Assembly (NCBI GenBank): GCA_033675265.1
Contig: JAUJYZ010001239.1
Location: forward strand, 706,524-770,523
DNA length: 64,000 nt
Source of the DNA: Actinostola sp. cb2023
Lineage: Eukaryota; Cnidaria; Anthozoa; Actiniaria; Actinostolidae
Direction of reading: 5' to 3'
Shown: positions 1 to 11,082 of the stretch, one piece after another
Layout of the letters: the number at the start of each line of letters is the position of its first letter
Numbering within the stretch: the stretch's first letter is position 1
Program-made: the position numbers and the translations under genes
The notes under the pieces: model-generated
The model's input: the letters and a program-made list of their open reading frames with translations, nothing else
What the model was told of the DNA's origin: nothing
Databases searched by the model: none

Positions 1-455
1 TAGAGTTTCATATCTTCTGGAAGGGTAGACCCTTTCATGGTGTTGTGCTTGGACATAAGCTCTCGAATATTCTGATCCTTCCTTTTACCCTTCTCCAAAA
101 TAACTTTACCATTCACATGCTTTTGAGAAGTAACATGCTTTTGCAGAGAACTCTTCTTCCTTGATAATGCCTCTCTACAGGCGTTGCACCAGAGTTGCCC
201 AGTTTGAACAGTGAAGTGTTCATTTTGAAATTCCTTCACCCTGTGCCAAAGCGATACATCAGGCCCCGCCGTTCCACGAACATAGTTCTTCTTTCCAGCA
301 ATGTTGTCTGGGAGTTTTCTCTTTCGAGAAATGGCAGCTTTTTGAGGAGTGCTTAACTTTGCTCCAGCTGTACCGGCTATAGTTAAAGGGTTGGATTCTA
401 TTATTTCATCTTCACTCGACAAGTCCGAATCCGTAACCTCCGCGACCTCCGCCAT
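1..455 (-). CDS. Zinc-finger protein, N-terminal part (runs off left edge)
   Basis: Read from an ATG at 455 leftwards, the frame stays open for 151 codons to the window edge. The first ~30 residues are acidic (MAEVAEVTDSDLSSEDE), followed by a basic stretch with KRK. At about residues 90-114 there is a C2H2 finger of the form C-x2-C-x13-H-x5-H, preceded by Trp (LWCNAC ... KHVTSQKH), then a Lys-rich tail. This resembles BED-like or transposon-derived C2H2 fingers and CGG-repeat-binding-like proteins, which are nuclear DNA-binding factors. That is a family-level guess and the partner and target are unknown. No splice donor was obvious within the stretch, and the 3' part lies outside the window. 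The region above 455 is presumably its promoter. Confidence 0.65.
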   Translation of the reverse strand, partial: MAEVAEVTDSDLSSEDEIIESNPLTIAGTAGAKLSTPQKAAISRKRKLPDNIAGKKNYVRGTAGPDVSLWHRVKEFQNEHFTVQTGQLWCNACREALSRKKSSLQKHVTSQKHVNGKVILEKGKRKDQNIRELMSKHNTMKGSTLPEDMKL

Positions 456-916
456 TTTGAATACTCAAGAGAACGCTGGCCAACAATACAGCATGCTCGT
501 CAAACCACAGGATGACCACACTGATACCAATCCACTCGAGCGATACTTCCGGTTTTTAAACTGAAGTAAAGTGAAGTTTGATGCCAAAATTAAAACAAAA
601 TATTATTTTGCACATTTCAGGCCAAATGATTTCCCTGAAAATCCTAAAAAACATAAAAGTTGCCCTTTAAAGCAGAAAAGATGCCCGACGAGAGAAAAGT
701 TGCCCCAAATCAAAAAAGATGCCCCAAAACCAAAAAGTTGCCAAAAAGTTGCCGAGCATAATCGGGACAGCCCTAGGTGTAACCCCTTTCCTTGCACAAA
801 TAAGCCCAATAATACGTCTCAGACAGTCGTTTGCAAAATAGTTGACACAAATAGTCTTTTTTATACCGATATTTCAGAAATGTGACGCTGCGCCTGAAAT
901 AATATTCTTAGAACTC
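456..916. other. Upstream region with degenerate AAAGTTGCC repeats
   Basis: No convincing gene is seen. Between about 650 and 750 there are irregularly spaced AAAAGTTGCC / AAAAGATGCCC words, six or so. They are too degenerate to be a clean tandem array. ORFs here have low-complexity Lys/Pro-rich translations and are taken as non-coding. Confidence 0.4.
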
Positions 917-1012
917 TCAACCCCCGTCCCCCCAGTACAATGTTGAGTGGTGAACACGACGCAGTAGATCGACATCGCTCTCAATCAACATTGAAAGGGG
1001 GAGGGGGGGACG
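917..1012. repeat. Imperfect inverted repeat with C-run/G-run ends
   Basis: A left arm with CCCCCGTCCCCCCAG followed by AATGTTGA is complementary to a right arm TCAACATTGAAAGGGGGAGGGGGG, with about 45 bases between them. It may be a small foldback element or a palindromic remnant. No target duplication could be assigned. Confidence 0.5.
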
Positions 1013-1650
1013 AAAACCCAAATTCGTGCGCGCCAAAAAGTGTCCGAATTTCTCAAAGTGTGTCAAGGTATTTTGCAAACGATTGTAGACACCAATTTCT
1101 CCTTGTCGTCATTATTTCATGTACGTATTCATTGCTTTCAACTGACTACTGGCTCCTCAATACGGTACTATCCCAGTGACATTACAAAGCATATATTTAA
1201 TTTAATTGGTATTGATATAATAAAACAAAATAATTATATTCACTTGAATGGCATGGTGTTTGTTACATGACTGTACATGATATATTCCATGGTGGATGAA
1301 TTGTTTAGTTTGTTTACAAATTAATTTTTCTCATATATGCAAATTGTTTTTGTTACATTGTCATAGTTTTGAACACCTGCACTTATACAGATCTATACAG
1401 ACTGTACATGGTTACATTACATGTACCTCTCTTTTGCTAACCTAACTCGATAAGTTATTTCATTTCCTATATTTACATACTTATACTGTCAGACTAGAAT
1501 GCTTACAAGTGCAAAACCCATGAAACATATAGAAGTAGCACTAAATCATTTGATTTCTATTGCTATTTCTATGTTTTTAGTACTATTTGTTTCATGCGTT
1601 TAGTATGAACACTCTACTATATAAAATCTGACCTATCTGTTTTTGTTACT

Positions 1651-2930
1651 GCTGACCATGTTTCATTGTTGTACTGTCAGAAAGCTACATATACGTTACA
1701 ATCTGAACCATGTACTGTACAATGTATATCTATTTTTTACTATACTGTAATACCGCTGACCATGTTTCATTGTTGTACTGTCAGAGAGCTACATATATGT
1801 CACAATCTGAACCATGTACTGTACAATGTATATCTATTGTTTACTATACTGTACTACTGCTGACCATGTTTCATTGTTGTACTGTCAGAGAGCTACATAT
1901 GTTACAATCTGAACCATGTACTGTACAATGTATATCTATTTTTTACTATACTGTACTACTGCTGACCATGTTTCATTGTACTGTCAGAGAGCTACATATA
2001 TATGTTACAATCTGAACCATGTACTTACTGTACAATGTATATATCTATTTTTTACTATACTGTACTACTGCTGACCATGTTTCATTGTTGCACTGTCAGA
2101 GAGCTACATATGTTACAATCTGAACCATGTACTGTACAATGTATATCTATTTTTTACTATACTGTACTACTGCTGACCATGTTTCATTGTACTGTCAGAG
2201 AGCTACATATATGTTACAATCTGAACCATGTACTTACTGTACAATGTATATATCTATTTTTTACTATACTGTACTACTGCTGACCATGTTTCATTGTTGT
2301 ACTGTCAGAGAGCTACATATATGTTACAATCTGAACCATGTACTGTACAATGTATATATCTATTTTTTACTATACTGTACTACTGCTGACCATGTTTCAT
2401 TGTTGTACTGTCAGAGAGCTACATATACGTTACAATCTGAACCATGTACTGTACAATGTATATCTATTTTTTACTATACTGTAATACCGTTGACCATGTT
2501 TCATTGTTGTACTGTCAGAGAGCTACATATATGTCACAATCTGAACCATGTACTGTACAATGTATATATATTGTTTACTATACTGTACTACTGCTGACCA
2601 TGTTTCATTGTTGTACTGTCAGAGAGCTACATATGTTACAATCTGAACCATGTACTGTACAATGTATATCTATGTTTTACTATACTGTACTACTGCTGAC
2701 CATGTTTCATTGTTGTACTGTCAGAGAGCTACATATATGTTACAATCTGAACCATGCACTGTACAATGTATATCTATTTTTTACTGTACTGTACTACTGC
2801 TGACCATGTTTCATTGTTGTACTGTCAGAGAGCTACATATGTTACAATCTGAACCATGCACTGTTCAATGTATATCTATTTGTTACTATACTACATGTAG
2901 CTTTACTACTGCTGGTCATATTTTTGTTGT
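1651..2930. repeat. Minisatellite, ~102-108 bp unit, about 12 copies
   Basis: The phrase GCTGACCATGTTTCATTGT recurs at about 1650, 1757, 1859, 1961, 2069, 2171, 2279, 2386, 2489, 2591, 2695 and 2799, with a decayed copy near 2911. Units differ by small indels, mainly TGT after CATTGT and an extra TATA or TTAC. Overlapping ORFs of 65-156 codons in several frames are an artefact of the repeat. Confidence 0.95.
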
Positions 2931-2936
2931 ACGTTG

Positions 2937-2961
2937 TAATAATAATAATAATAATAATAAC
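2937..2961. repeat. (TAA)n microsatellite
   Basis: About eight TAA triplets directly follow the minisatellite. Confidence 0.9.
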
Positions 2962-3048
2962 TTTATTTAATAACTTAACTGCACTGTCAGAAAGCAATAT
3001 GCGCATAGGCATGATTGATCTTGTTTATTTATTTATTTTTATTTACTA

Positions 3049-3190
3049 GAGTGATGGCACTTCACCTGTGAAAAAATATTAGGCTAATAGACACTAATGG
3101 ACCATATTTCCATTGTTTTATTTTGTGTCTATTTGACTATTACACGTTAACTGTCAGTGTTTGGTTTGCGGGTTAAGTGCCATCACAGTC
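3049..3190. mobile_element. MITE, TA-flanked, GAGTGATGG ends
   Basis: A 142-bp AT-rich segment has inverted ends (GAGTGATGGCACTT left; AAGTGCCATCACAGTC right, two bases longer) and is flanked by TA on both sides (3047-3048 and 3191-3192). This is the pattern of a non-autonomous Tc1/mariner-type element. There is no coding capacity. It shares the TA|GAGT end with elements at 27887, 32794 and 42860. Confidence 0.65.
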
Positions 3191-3324
3191 TATGTTTTAG
3201 TGCCTTATAATAAACTCTCATGCTCTCTATCTTACCTTTTTGTGTTCATGCTGGATTTTAGTCAGCATAATAATAGTATAGTACTTCATTAGAATATGAC
3301 ACAAGCAAGATCAACAGCTTTCTG

Positions 3325-3725
3325 ACACTGCTCCAACAATATTCAGCAAATATATACAGCAAGGAATGAATGAATGGATGCATATAGTGACCAAATGAAT
3401 AAACATAAATGGATGGAAATATTTTCAAGATGGCAGTAAGTTTGGATGAGATAATCAAAGTAAAGTCATTGTTCAAATGAAGATGCTTTTGTATCAGAAA
3501 TAAGTTCTGCCACGGTTATGATTTCTATTGTGTTTTCCTCATGAATTATTCATGAAAAAGATAAGCATAAATAAAGATCAACAATTTTCACTGATCCAAC
3601 AATATGCAGCAAATATACATGCATGCATGTAGCAAGGAATGAGTGAATGGATGCGTCAAGTGACCAAGTGTGATGTGTGAATGCATGGATAAATGAATAA
3701 ACATAAATGAATGAAAGAACATAAT
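3325..3725. repeat. Pair of diverged direct repeats
   Basis: A segment at about 3328-3420 (CTCCAACAATATTCAGCAAA ... GCAAGGAATGAATGAATGGATG) recurs diverged at about 3590-3715. Both copies are rich in GAATGAATG words, and a third GAATGAATG tract lies at 3905-3925. Confidence 0.6.
3507..3566. repeat. Dispersed palindromic repeat, copy 1 (second at about 8300)
   Basis: The phrase 'gatttctattgtgttttcct' followed by CATGAATTATTCATG occurs here and again at about 8308-8345, with the same downstream GATAAG. The core CATGAATTATTCATG is a perfect palindrome. It is probably a short interspersed or MITE-derived sequence. Confidence 0.6.
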
Positions 3726-4055
3726 TTGAGATGTCAAATGGTTTAAAATGCTTTTATTTTGCATAATAACAAAACAATTTACAAGCATGATAAATAAACA
3801 ATGTACAGCAATGATATTAGTGTTGTATCAATAAAATAATTTTGTTTAGTATGACAACTAAACAATGTACATGCAGTGTATAAATAAAATAAATTGTATT
3901 TAAAATGAATGAATGAATGAATGAATAAACCTTTATTTAAACAGGGTTGTCCTTTCAGTGTATATAATACACTGTTATCAATAGGAGCCCTAATCAATAG
4001 TTATAAATAACAATATAAATAACAATAATAATCAATTGGTTTGTAACAACAACAA

Positions 4056-6086
4056 TCACACGTTCAACCTGACTTCGCCAAATAAAGATTTACCTAATGT
4101 TATACTTAACTTAATCTTTTCCCTGTACCTGTGGCTACAGATTTGACAATTACCATTATCATCCTTCTGCAAACCACAGTAGCAGTATGCAGGGTCTTCA
4201 ACCCTCTTTGGCATATAGGGACTAGATGGTGATTTAGAGGTGTTCCAGTTGTAGCCTCTTTCTCTCAGCCAGATCAGTGATACATGCTCATGAAGAAACA
4301 CTTGTTCCCACCTACACTTGAAGATAGTGTTCTTGCTGTAGCTGGAGATGGCGATGTGCTTAGCCTCTCTTCCCTCCATTGAGTTCAGAGGAAGGCCCAT
4401 CCCATACTTACCTAACATATCTTCAGTGTGGATGGGAACAACATAACCAATATGCTAAACAGTGGGATTAACAGAATCTAAAAACAAATCATTCAAACAA
4501 AAATAATGATGGCAAAGAGTTTTAAGTTGACTTACTTGGTCATCAGATAATTCAAGCCTGTTGAATAAAGAAACACAGTCTCTTAGACAAAGACACATGT
4601 AGGAAATAATATGAAGGATAATCCTTTGCCTCTCTGCTGCCACAGCACTTGAAATCACAGATGAAATCAAGACATTGAAATTGTGGAGGAACATTTTAGA
4701 ATATTTACCAGTGAACCTGTAGTCCATGTTCGTATTACTGGAAGACCTTGTCTCATCAAACCATCTCACAATTTTCTTTGAAAGGCGACCTAAATTACAA
4801 CTTGTACGCATTGATGTGATGTACTTTGAGAAAGGAGAGTGACTAGGAACCTTGGCAAATGTTACTGGTTGAGGTAAATCAGACATATAAAGTACTTCCT
4901 TTAAAAGAAGCCTGTGTGCAAGAGCACAAGCATTATTTTTGAGATGCAATGGCTCAATATGAGCATGGTCAATCAACTCACCTATGGGTGGAGGAAACTC
5001 TTGACGGCTTTTTTTGCTTGCGATGAAAGTTGTTACCTTAGATCTTAGAGTTGAAGGTGCTAACTTCTTTTTATAAATAGTTTCCTTTAGGTCTGCAACT
5101 TGCTTGGCCACTTTAAGTCTGTGTTGGTAGCTCCATGGGCTCCAAGTAGTGCCAGTACCTAAAGAAAAACTACCAGAAGAAGTTTTAGCACTGTCATAAT
5201 CAACATTTGCAAAGGTGGAAAAATACTTTGCACTATTTGAAAGCTCACCAGCCAGAAATGCAAGCATTTTCATGTCGTTGGGGAGCTATGCAAAGTGGAA
5301 TTTAACAGTAACAGCAGATGTGTTAACATGAACAGTATAACTTGATTTTTCAATGTCACAGATTTCATTTACAAGAACTCTGATGAATCTCTGTACAGGG
5401 ATGGCATTTTCAGTACAGTTGGCTCCAAACAATAAAAAAATTTCATTACTGCTCAGTACACCCCTCCCCACATTCAAAAAACTAACAAGCCAAGCAGTTG
5501 CAACATCATCCTTCCCAAAGGGTGCTCCATCGCCACCCAAAGAAACAAAAAATGTGTTAGTTTGCCCTTTGAACCAAATAAGTTTATGTTCATCTTGATG
5601 AAGATGAAATGTAGCAAGCTTCAACAACAGCTCCTTCAAAGAACGGTACACACCAACAACTTTTTCATCCTCCTTCAAACCATCACAAAGTTTCTCTCTC
5701 ACACTGTATAACTTACCTATGTCAATACTCTTAATAATGAAGGGCATAAGCTTATTATAAGGTACTAATCTAGGAATAGGACAATTATTAACTGTAATAC
5801 GTTTACCCTTAGCATAACTACTATTTTTATAAACAGATCTATATTTCTGCTTACCCATTACACCGCCACTGTAATATGTAGATACACTACGTAGCATATT
5901 GCTATTAGATTTTTCATAATCAACTAGGTGTGGCTTGTAAAGACTAGGGACAACCTGTTTTCTAAATTTAGAGTTACTAGAGAAAACATTATTTATTAGC
6001 GAGTAAACTTGTTGCGTCGATCGAATATCCGGCAAATGAAATCGTGTCAGATTGTACCGTGTATATAGTTCCCGTTTTCATTTTAC
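4056..6086 (-). pseudogene. GGDGA-family protein, main exon with two in-frame TAG codons
   Basis: One reading frame runs from about 6086 down to 4056 (660 codons from 6035). It is interrupted only by TAG at 5286-5288 (FHFA*LPNDMK) and TAG at 4455-4457 (NPTV*HIGYVV). Downstream of each stop the frame continues unchanged. Visible landmarks are SLGGDGAPFGKDD near 5520, FGANCTE near 5430, MEGREAKH near 4380 and a Cys/His cluster (CYCGL ... CQIC) near 4170. I recall a broad uncharacterised cnidarian protein family with these motifs, in which GDGA resembles the first Asp motif of some DDE transposases; that assignment is inference. The second stop sits where relatives would most simply have Trp (TGG to TAG). 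It is probably a decaying copy. The locus at 33.4-35.8 kb appears to be a distant relative. Confidence 0.65.
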
Positions 6087-6143
6087 AGGTGGATAGAAAA
6101 ATTACTCGAAATCCCACAAAACACGAATAAAAATGAAACATAC

Positions 6144-6564
6144 CTGCATCTTTTGCTGACAGTGTTTGTTGAACAGTCTGCTGATCAATTACTTCATCAC
6201 CATCTTCATTAAAGTTGAAGTCAACATCTTTTCCCTCGACAGTGAAAGTGAACTGGAAAAAATCAAATGAAACGTCAATGAGTTGAACATTACGCGTTTA
6301 GTTCTTATTCCTTGTCTAAAATAACTAGTACATATAAATGCCCACATCTTTCCCTTACCTTTTTGGGTTGGAAGTCTGCTGGCAGATCTTTGCACCAGTT
6401 TTTCAAATGTTGGGACAGTTTTTGTCGTCCCCGTGATCTTCCTGCCTTTTTTTTGTCGCTTTAAATTGAGCGTTTGCAGCAGTATTGCGTCCCAATAACT
6501 CGTCAACTGTTGAAAATTCCAGTGTGGGAGGTGCATTCTTCTTGATATTGAACTTGGAAAACAT
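6144..6564 (-). pseudogene. Two 5' exons of the GGDGA-family gene, frameshifted
   Basis: Exon 1 (6564-6359) starts with an ATG (MFSKFNIKKNAPP) and ends at a good donor AAG|GTAAGG. Exon 2 (6252-6144) follows an acceptor TTTTTTCCAG and ends at GCAG|GTATG; it reads FTFTVEGKDVDFNFNEDGDE. The exon-1 frame is lost in a run of eight T (A8 on the coding strand, 6447-6454). One more A would join it to a frame rich in basic residues (AGRSRGRQK, AT-hook-like) that reaches the donor in phase 0, matching exon 2. I could not find the acceptor joining exon 2 to the main exon near 6086. Linkage to that exon is by position and orientation. Confidence 0.5.
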
Positions 6565-7028
6565 TGTTGTAAAATGAAGCTTCGAATCGCGGAGTAGTGT
6601 TTCAGTTTTAAATTGTAAGTGAATGCCGTTTTGCTGTAAGCTAGCGAAATTTATACGGTGTGGTTATTCTAGTTCCATTGTTATCGAATCACAAAGCCTT
6701 TAGAAATGGATATCTCAATTTAGGCAATTAACTGAAGGTACAAATCAGAAAACTAGGGTTAACAGTTCAACAAACAATAGTTTTCTGATTTCTTGCGACT
6801 GATCATTTGAGTGACGCGTACACCACAGGCTTCTTGTAAACAAGTCTTTTGTTTATTTTGTTACGCCCATAGGTGTGATAATCTCACACTTCTTTGTTAG
6901 GTTTTTGTGGTTTTCCTGCAGCTTGTGTGCACACAAAAGGTCTTTGTTTAACTCATTGTCAGGCGCAACTACAAAAACTGCACCAAACAAACAAGATTAG
7001 TTACTTATCGAACAGCGACAGCAACAAC

Positions 7029-7196
7029 ATGTATCCAGTTTTAGATTGTCGAACTGAGAATGGCCAAAATCAGTATCTTGTCAGATGGAAAGGCTATAGT
7101 TCCAAATATGATTCTTGGGTGGACGAAAAAGATGTAAACATAGCCCTAAAAAGGTTTTACAGTAGCAAGAACCCAAGGTGTTCTCCAAGTCATTGA
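7029..7196 (+). CDS. Chromodomain fragment, 55 aa
   Basis: From ATG 7029 the frame reads YPVLDCRTENGQNQYLVRWK then GYSSKYDSWVDEKDVN, the core of a chromodomain. The aromatic-cage Trp residues (VRWKGY and DSWV) are present; the N-terminal strand is short. Chromodomains bind methyl-lysine histone tails or act as integrase targeting domains in chromoviral Ty3/gypsy elements. No integrase or other domain is seen upstream, so this may be an isolated exon or the end of a lost retroelement. It differs clearly from the chromodomain gene at 26.2 kb. Confidence 0.6.
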   Translation: MYPVLDCRTENGQNQYLVRWKGYSSKYDSWVDEKDVNIALKRFYSSKNPRCSPSH

Positions 7197-7337
7197 AGTC
7201 CTGATAGCTACAAGACTCAACATGAAGAGGTGTCCAGCTCAAGGCTCTCTTCAGCGACGAGTTTCAGTGACGGTGCCCATGGACCACGATACATTTACTT
7301 CACTGTTCGGCTCACTTCCTTCAGCTCCGAGGGATTA

Positions 7338-7651
7338 ACGACGTGTGCATAAGACTTAGGTCCCCACAACGACGTGTGTATAAGACTTAGGTCCCCACAA
7401 CGACGTGTGTGTAAGACTTAGGTCCCCACAACGACGTGTGCATAAGACTTAGGTCCCCACAATCAACGACGTGTGCATAAGACCTAGGTCCCCACAACGA
7501 CGTGTGTATAAGACTTAGGTCCCCACAACGACGTGTGTGTAAGTATTAGGTCCCCACAACGACGTGTGCATAAGACTTAGGTCCCCATAACGACGTGTGT
7601 GTAAGACTGACGTCCCCACAACGACGTGTGCATAAGACTTAGGTCCCCACA
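7338..7651. repeat. Minisatellite, 31-bp unit, 10 copies
   Basis: The unit is about ACGACGTGTGYRTAAGACTT followed by AGGTCCCCACA, at 7338, 7369, 7400, 7431, 7466, 7497, 7528, 7559, 7590 and 7621. One unit has a 4-bp extension. The period of 31 shifts frame each copy, so the array is not coding. Confidence 0.95.
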
Positions 7652-7869
7652 ACAACCATCCTCGGAAACCCAGGGGCTGTAGGGGGGAGGGGGAAAGGAA
7701 AAGGGAAGAGGGAAAAACAGCCCCTGGCGACATACTCTTTCAGAACGAGTTCCAGAGAAGGTTAATGGGATTAAATGATTTAACGATCTGTTAACAAAAA
7801 CTGCCAATCCAAATCAATTATCACTTTGAAGTTATAACTGAGCCATTGTTTATACGTGAATACAAACTG

Positions 7870-8076
7870 ATGGATCTCGCTAAATTATATTCTATTCTAC
7901 GCTTGTTGTCGTCCGGTTGTATGGAAGAAGTTCAGAAAACCTCTAAAAAGGCTGTTAATGACTGCTTCCATGTTTGTGACAAAGAATCTCTCGATAACAG
8001 AAGAAAAAGAAATGTTGAAGACTTCGTGATCATTTTCGAACATGTTTTAACGAGAAAGTTAGCTCTTTCTCAGTAA
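7870..8076 (+). CDS. Small ORF of unknown function, 68 aa
   Basis: The ORF runs from ATG 7870 (MDLAKLYSILRLLSSGCMEE) to a TAA at 8074-8076 and has a coding-like mix of residues (helical, charged, DNRRKRN basic patch). I do not recognise it. No splice signals or second exon could be tied to it, and a chance ORF of this size is possible. Confidence 0.25.
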   Translation: MDLAKLYSILRLLSSGCMEEVQKTSKKAVNDCFHVCDKESLDNRRKRNVEDFVIIFEHVLTRKLALSQ

Positions 8077-8349
8077 ATCCCTGTCCTCAATATATCTGTA
8101 TGTCCTTGTTTATGTACACGAGAGTTTGTAAATCCCATACAGATCGGACGCGAATATTGTATATTACTTATCGAATCCAACGACGTATAAGTGGATATTT
8201 TATTATAATTTTGATGATAGGAAGCAGTTTGGCCGAGAAAACTCAACTTAAAGTTGAATGCAAATGAGGACGAATCTGTATCCGATGTACAGATGTCCTT
8301 CACGGTAGTGATTTCTATTGTATTTTCCTCATGAATTATTCATGATTTC

Positions 8350-8605
8350 GATAAGTACACCATATACACTCTGTATAGTAGTGTATATGTATGTCCATGT
8401 ACACCTTATATACATCATATACACTGTGTAGTATTGTCAGTATATGTATGTCCATGTACACCATATATACACCATATACACTGTATAGTATTGTATATGT
8501 ATTTTCATGTACACCTTATACAGCTATAGAATCACAAACACTGTATGTAGTTGCTATATACACTGTGTGTACATGGACAGTATATACATGTTCATATACA
8601 CCATA
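8350..8605. repeat. Degenerate ACACCATATACACTGTATAG repeat block
   Basis: Four or five loosely repeated blocks of TACACCWTATACA ... TGTATATGTATGTCCATG. These words are the same as those of the regular 57-bp minisatellite at 9.2-9.9 kb, so this looks like an older, decayed relative of that array. Confidence 0.6.
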
Positions 8606-8761
8606 GCAAAATTGATGCATTTGCAGGGCAATACATGTTTTCCTAACTTTTTTAAGTAACGTATTATGAATAATGTGTTGTAGCTCGAATGAACTAATCT
8701 AACGTATTATTCCAAACACAACGGTATTATATGAAGTAGATTCAACTAATCTAATGGCATT

Positions 8762-9186
8762 TTACATTTTCTTTGCTTTCTTCTGTTTTTTAGGGGGTCT
8801 TGCCACGACTTCTTCCTCGTCTTCGTCGTCATCACTTTCGAATAGTGCTGCTATTGTTCGTTTACATGTCGTTGTTGTTGTTGCAAGAGGGCGCGCCTTC
8901 ACCATTTGGCCGGCCCAGTACTTGATCAGCGACTTTTTCGTCTGCTTCGTTTTGAAGCTGTCGTCCTCTTGATTCTTCTGAGACGACTTGACGGCGTACT
9001 TCGGCAGATCAGTGGTGACATGGTTCGCCACAAGGAAGTGGATGGCCATCGACTTCATTGCGTGGCCCACGCTGTACATTTCTGCAAAAAATTGCTTTGA
9101 TGTCTCGTCCGATAATTCAGCAATGAGTGTTTTGACATCGGTTTTGTTGGCGGTTTGACCATCGTCCTTGTTATTAAATTTGGGGA
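8762..9186 (-). CDS. C-terminal part of an unknown nuclear-type protein
   Basis: The minus frame is open from the minisatellite edge to a stop at 8762. It reads a helical segment (LIAELSDETSKQFFAEMYSV), then TTTTTCKRTIAALFESDDDED with an acidic run, and ends in RPPKKQKKAKKM, a strong nuclear-localisation-like tail. I do not recognise a domain. The start is uncertain: the first ~20 codons fall in repeat sequence, so the real exon probably begins near 9150-9186 after an intron. The composition (acidic patch followed by a basic tail) is not typical of chance ORFs. Confidence 0.4.
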
Positions 9187-9930
9187 CGAACACTGGATCC
9201 CGAACACCATATACACAACGAACACACAAACATATTGTACATGGACAGTACATGCCTGTTCATATACACCATGAACAGCTATAGGTCTCTCAACACTGGA
9301 TCCCGAACACCATATACACAACGAACACACGAACACTTTGTACATGGACAACATGCATGTTCATATACACAACGAACACATAAACACTTTGTACATGGAC
9401 AGCATATGCATGTTCATATACACCATGGGCAGCTATATACACTGTATGTACATGAACAGTATATACATGTTCATATACACCATGGACAGCTATATACACT
9501 GTATGTACATGGACAGTATCTACATGTTCATATACACCATGGACAGCTATATACACTGTATGTACATGGACAGTATATACATGTTCATATACACCATGGA
9601 CAGCTATATACACTGTATGTACATGGACAGTATATACATGTTCATATACACCATGAACAGCTATATACACTGTATGTACATGGACAGTATATACATGTTC
9701 ATATACACCATGGACAGCTATATACACTGTATGTACATGGACAGTATATACATGTTCATATACACCATGAGCAGCTATATACACTGTATGTACATGGACA
9801 GTATATACATGTTCATATACACCATGGACAGCTATATACACTGTATGTACATGGACAGTATCTACTTGTTCATATACGGTAATCCCGCCAGCATGATAGG
9901 GAGGGATCCCGAACACCATATATACAATGA
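9187..9930. repeat. Minisatellite, 57-bp unit, palindrome-rich, about 8-9 regular copies
   Basis: The unit contains CACCATGGACAGCTATATAC and TGTATGTACATGGACAGTAT followed by ATACATGTTCATATA. Because 57 is divisible by 3 and the unit has no stop in several frames, 200-codon ORFs appear on both strands; I regard them as artefacts. The sequence GGATCCCGAACACCATATA brackets the block at about 9196, 9299 and 9904, hinting at a larger duplicated unit. Confidence 0.95.
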
Positions 9931-10224
9931 ACAGACAAATTATTAAATACTTAATTGTTCATGGATAGCTTAATACACTCAGACGTAATGATAATGACAA
10001 AGTTTTAAACATTTCATGGTAACTGAAATAACCATAAAGGCTATATTAATATACAAGTCAGTTAATATTATAGTATTTTCAAAAGTTATTTTTTACTATA
10101 ATATGAATAATTAAAGAGATAAATATGGGAAAACATAGAAGAAAAAAGGAATAAATCAAAATTGATAAATTGAGTAATTATGAATTATATAAGAAAGTGA
10201 TTAAATATAAATAGATATATAATA

Positions 10225-10419
10225 TAGACCTGTTTTCAAAAACGTTGTCCTTTACAAAATACAAAATAGTAGATAGTAAAAGAGAATTAATTAGAGAAAC
10301 AATGATCCAGATTTCTGCATGATTCAATTTCTTTTGTTTCTCTAATTAATTCCTTTATACTATTATTATTATTACTATTCACTATTTTGTAAAGGACAAC
10401 GTTTTTGAAAACAGGTGTA
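10225..10419. mobile_element. MITE, 195 bp, TA target duplication
   Basis: Long inverted ends: ACCTGTTTTCAAAAACGTTG then TCCTTTACAAAA on the left and its exact complement on the right; further in, GAATTAATTAGAGAAAC also pairs with its complement. TA flanks both sides. The element can fold into an almost complete hairpin and is non-autonomous, Tc1/mariner-like by its TA target site. Confidence 0.8.
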
Positions 10420-10535
10420 TACCATGTATTACAAGTTGAGGAGATAGGATTATATAATTGTTTTTTCTTTTTTTCTTAAAAAAGGAAATATTGATAAAGT
10501 CAGATCAGCCATTAGGTTTAAATGCACTAATGGAG

Positions 10536-10876
10536 ACTTGCACTAAGAGGTCACGTGACCCCAGCCCCCTTAAATCGAACAGCTCCAGAAATGAAAAGAG
10601 CAGCTTGGAATTAGTAAAAGGGTGGAGTATCAGCACATAATGTCCGACGCAGGATAAATAACATTAAAAATAAAATCGAATGTTTTCTAAGATTTTGTTT
10701 GGAAAATGCATTGGATGGCAAGAGCTTGCAATCCAGCACATTTTCCTATACGTGTCCTAATAAAATTTTGCGATTCTATTTTTAATGTTATATCTCATGT
10801 GCAGACATTATGAGCTTAAAAACTCTGCCCCTTTTAAGGGGGTTGGGTTCACGTGACCTCTTCTAAAAGTGCAAGT
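10536..10876. mobile_element. MITE, ~340 bp, AGAGGTCACGTGA inverted ends
   Basis: The left end ACTTGCACTAAGAGGTCACG then TGACCCCAGCCCCCTTAAA pairs with the right end TTTTAAGGGGGTTGGGTTCA then CGTGACCTCTT ... GTGCAAGT. Subterminal AACATTAAAAATARAATCG also pairs. Half-copies of the same family lie at about 45176 and 53698 (TGCACCAAGAGGTCACGTGA). The CACGTG is an E-box-like palindrome carried by every copy. Confidence 0.75.
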
Positions 10877-11082
10877 GGCCTAGCTATTAAATATAATACC
10901 TTAATTACTATATTTGGATATTACAAAAAACATAACAGTAGCTAACATGTATGTTGCAAAAACAAAAGACACAACATATTGTTGAAAATCATCTTGTAAG
11001 TGCTTTAAGTTCTTCAAATAGGAATGTATAGTTGCTCCTTGAATGCTCAGAGAATTATTGTTTTTTGTTTATTTCTAATATC

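Noticed and set aside
1666..2970. Overlapping ORFs of 65-156 codons (MYCTMYIYFLLY-type)
   Set aside because: They are translations of the ~105-bp minisatellite; the same peptide words appear in three frames.
5353..5598. Plus-strand ORF of 81 codons
   Set aside because: Shadow of the conserved GGDGA reading frame on the minus strand.
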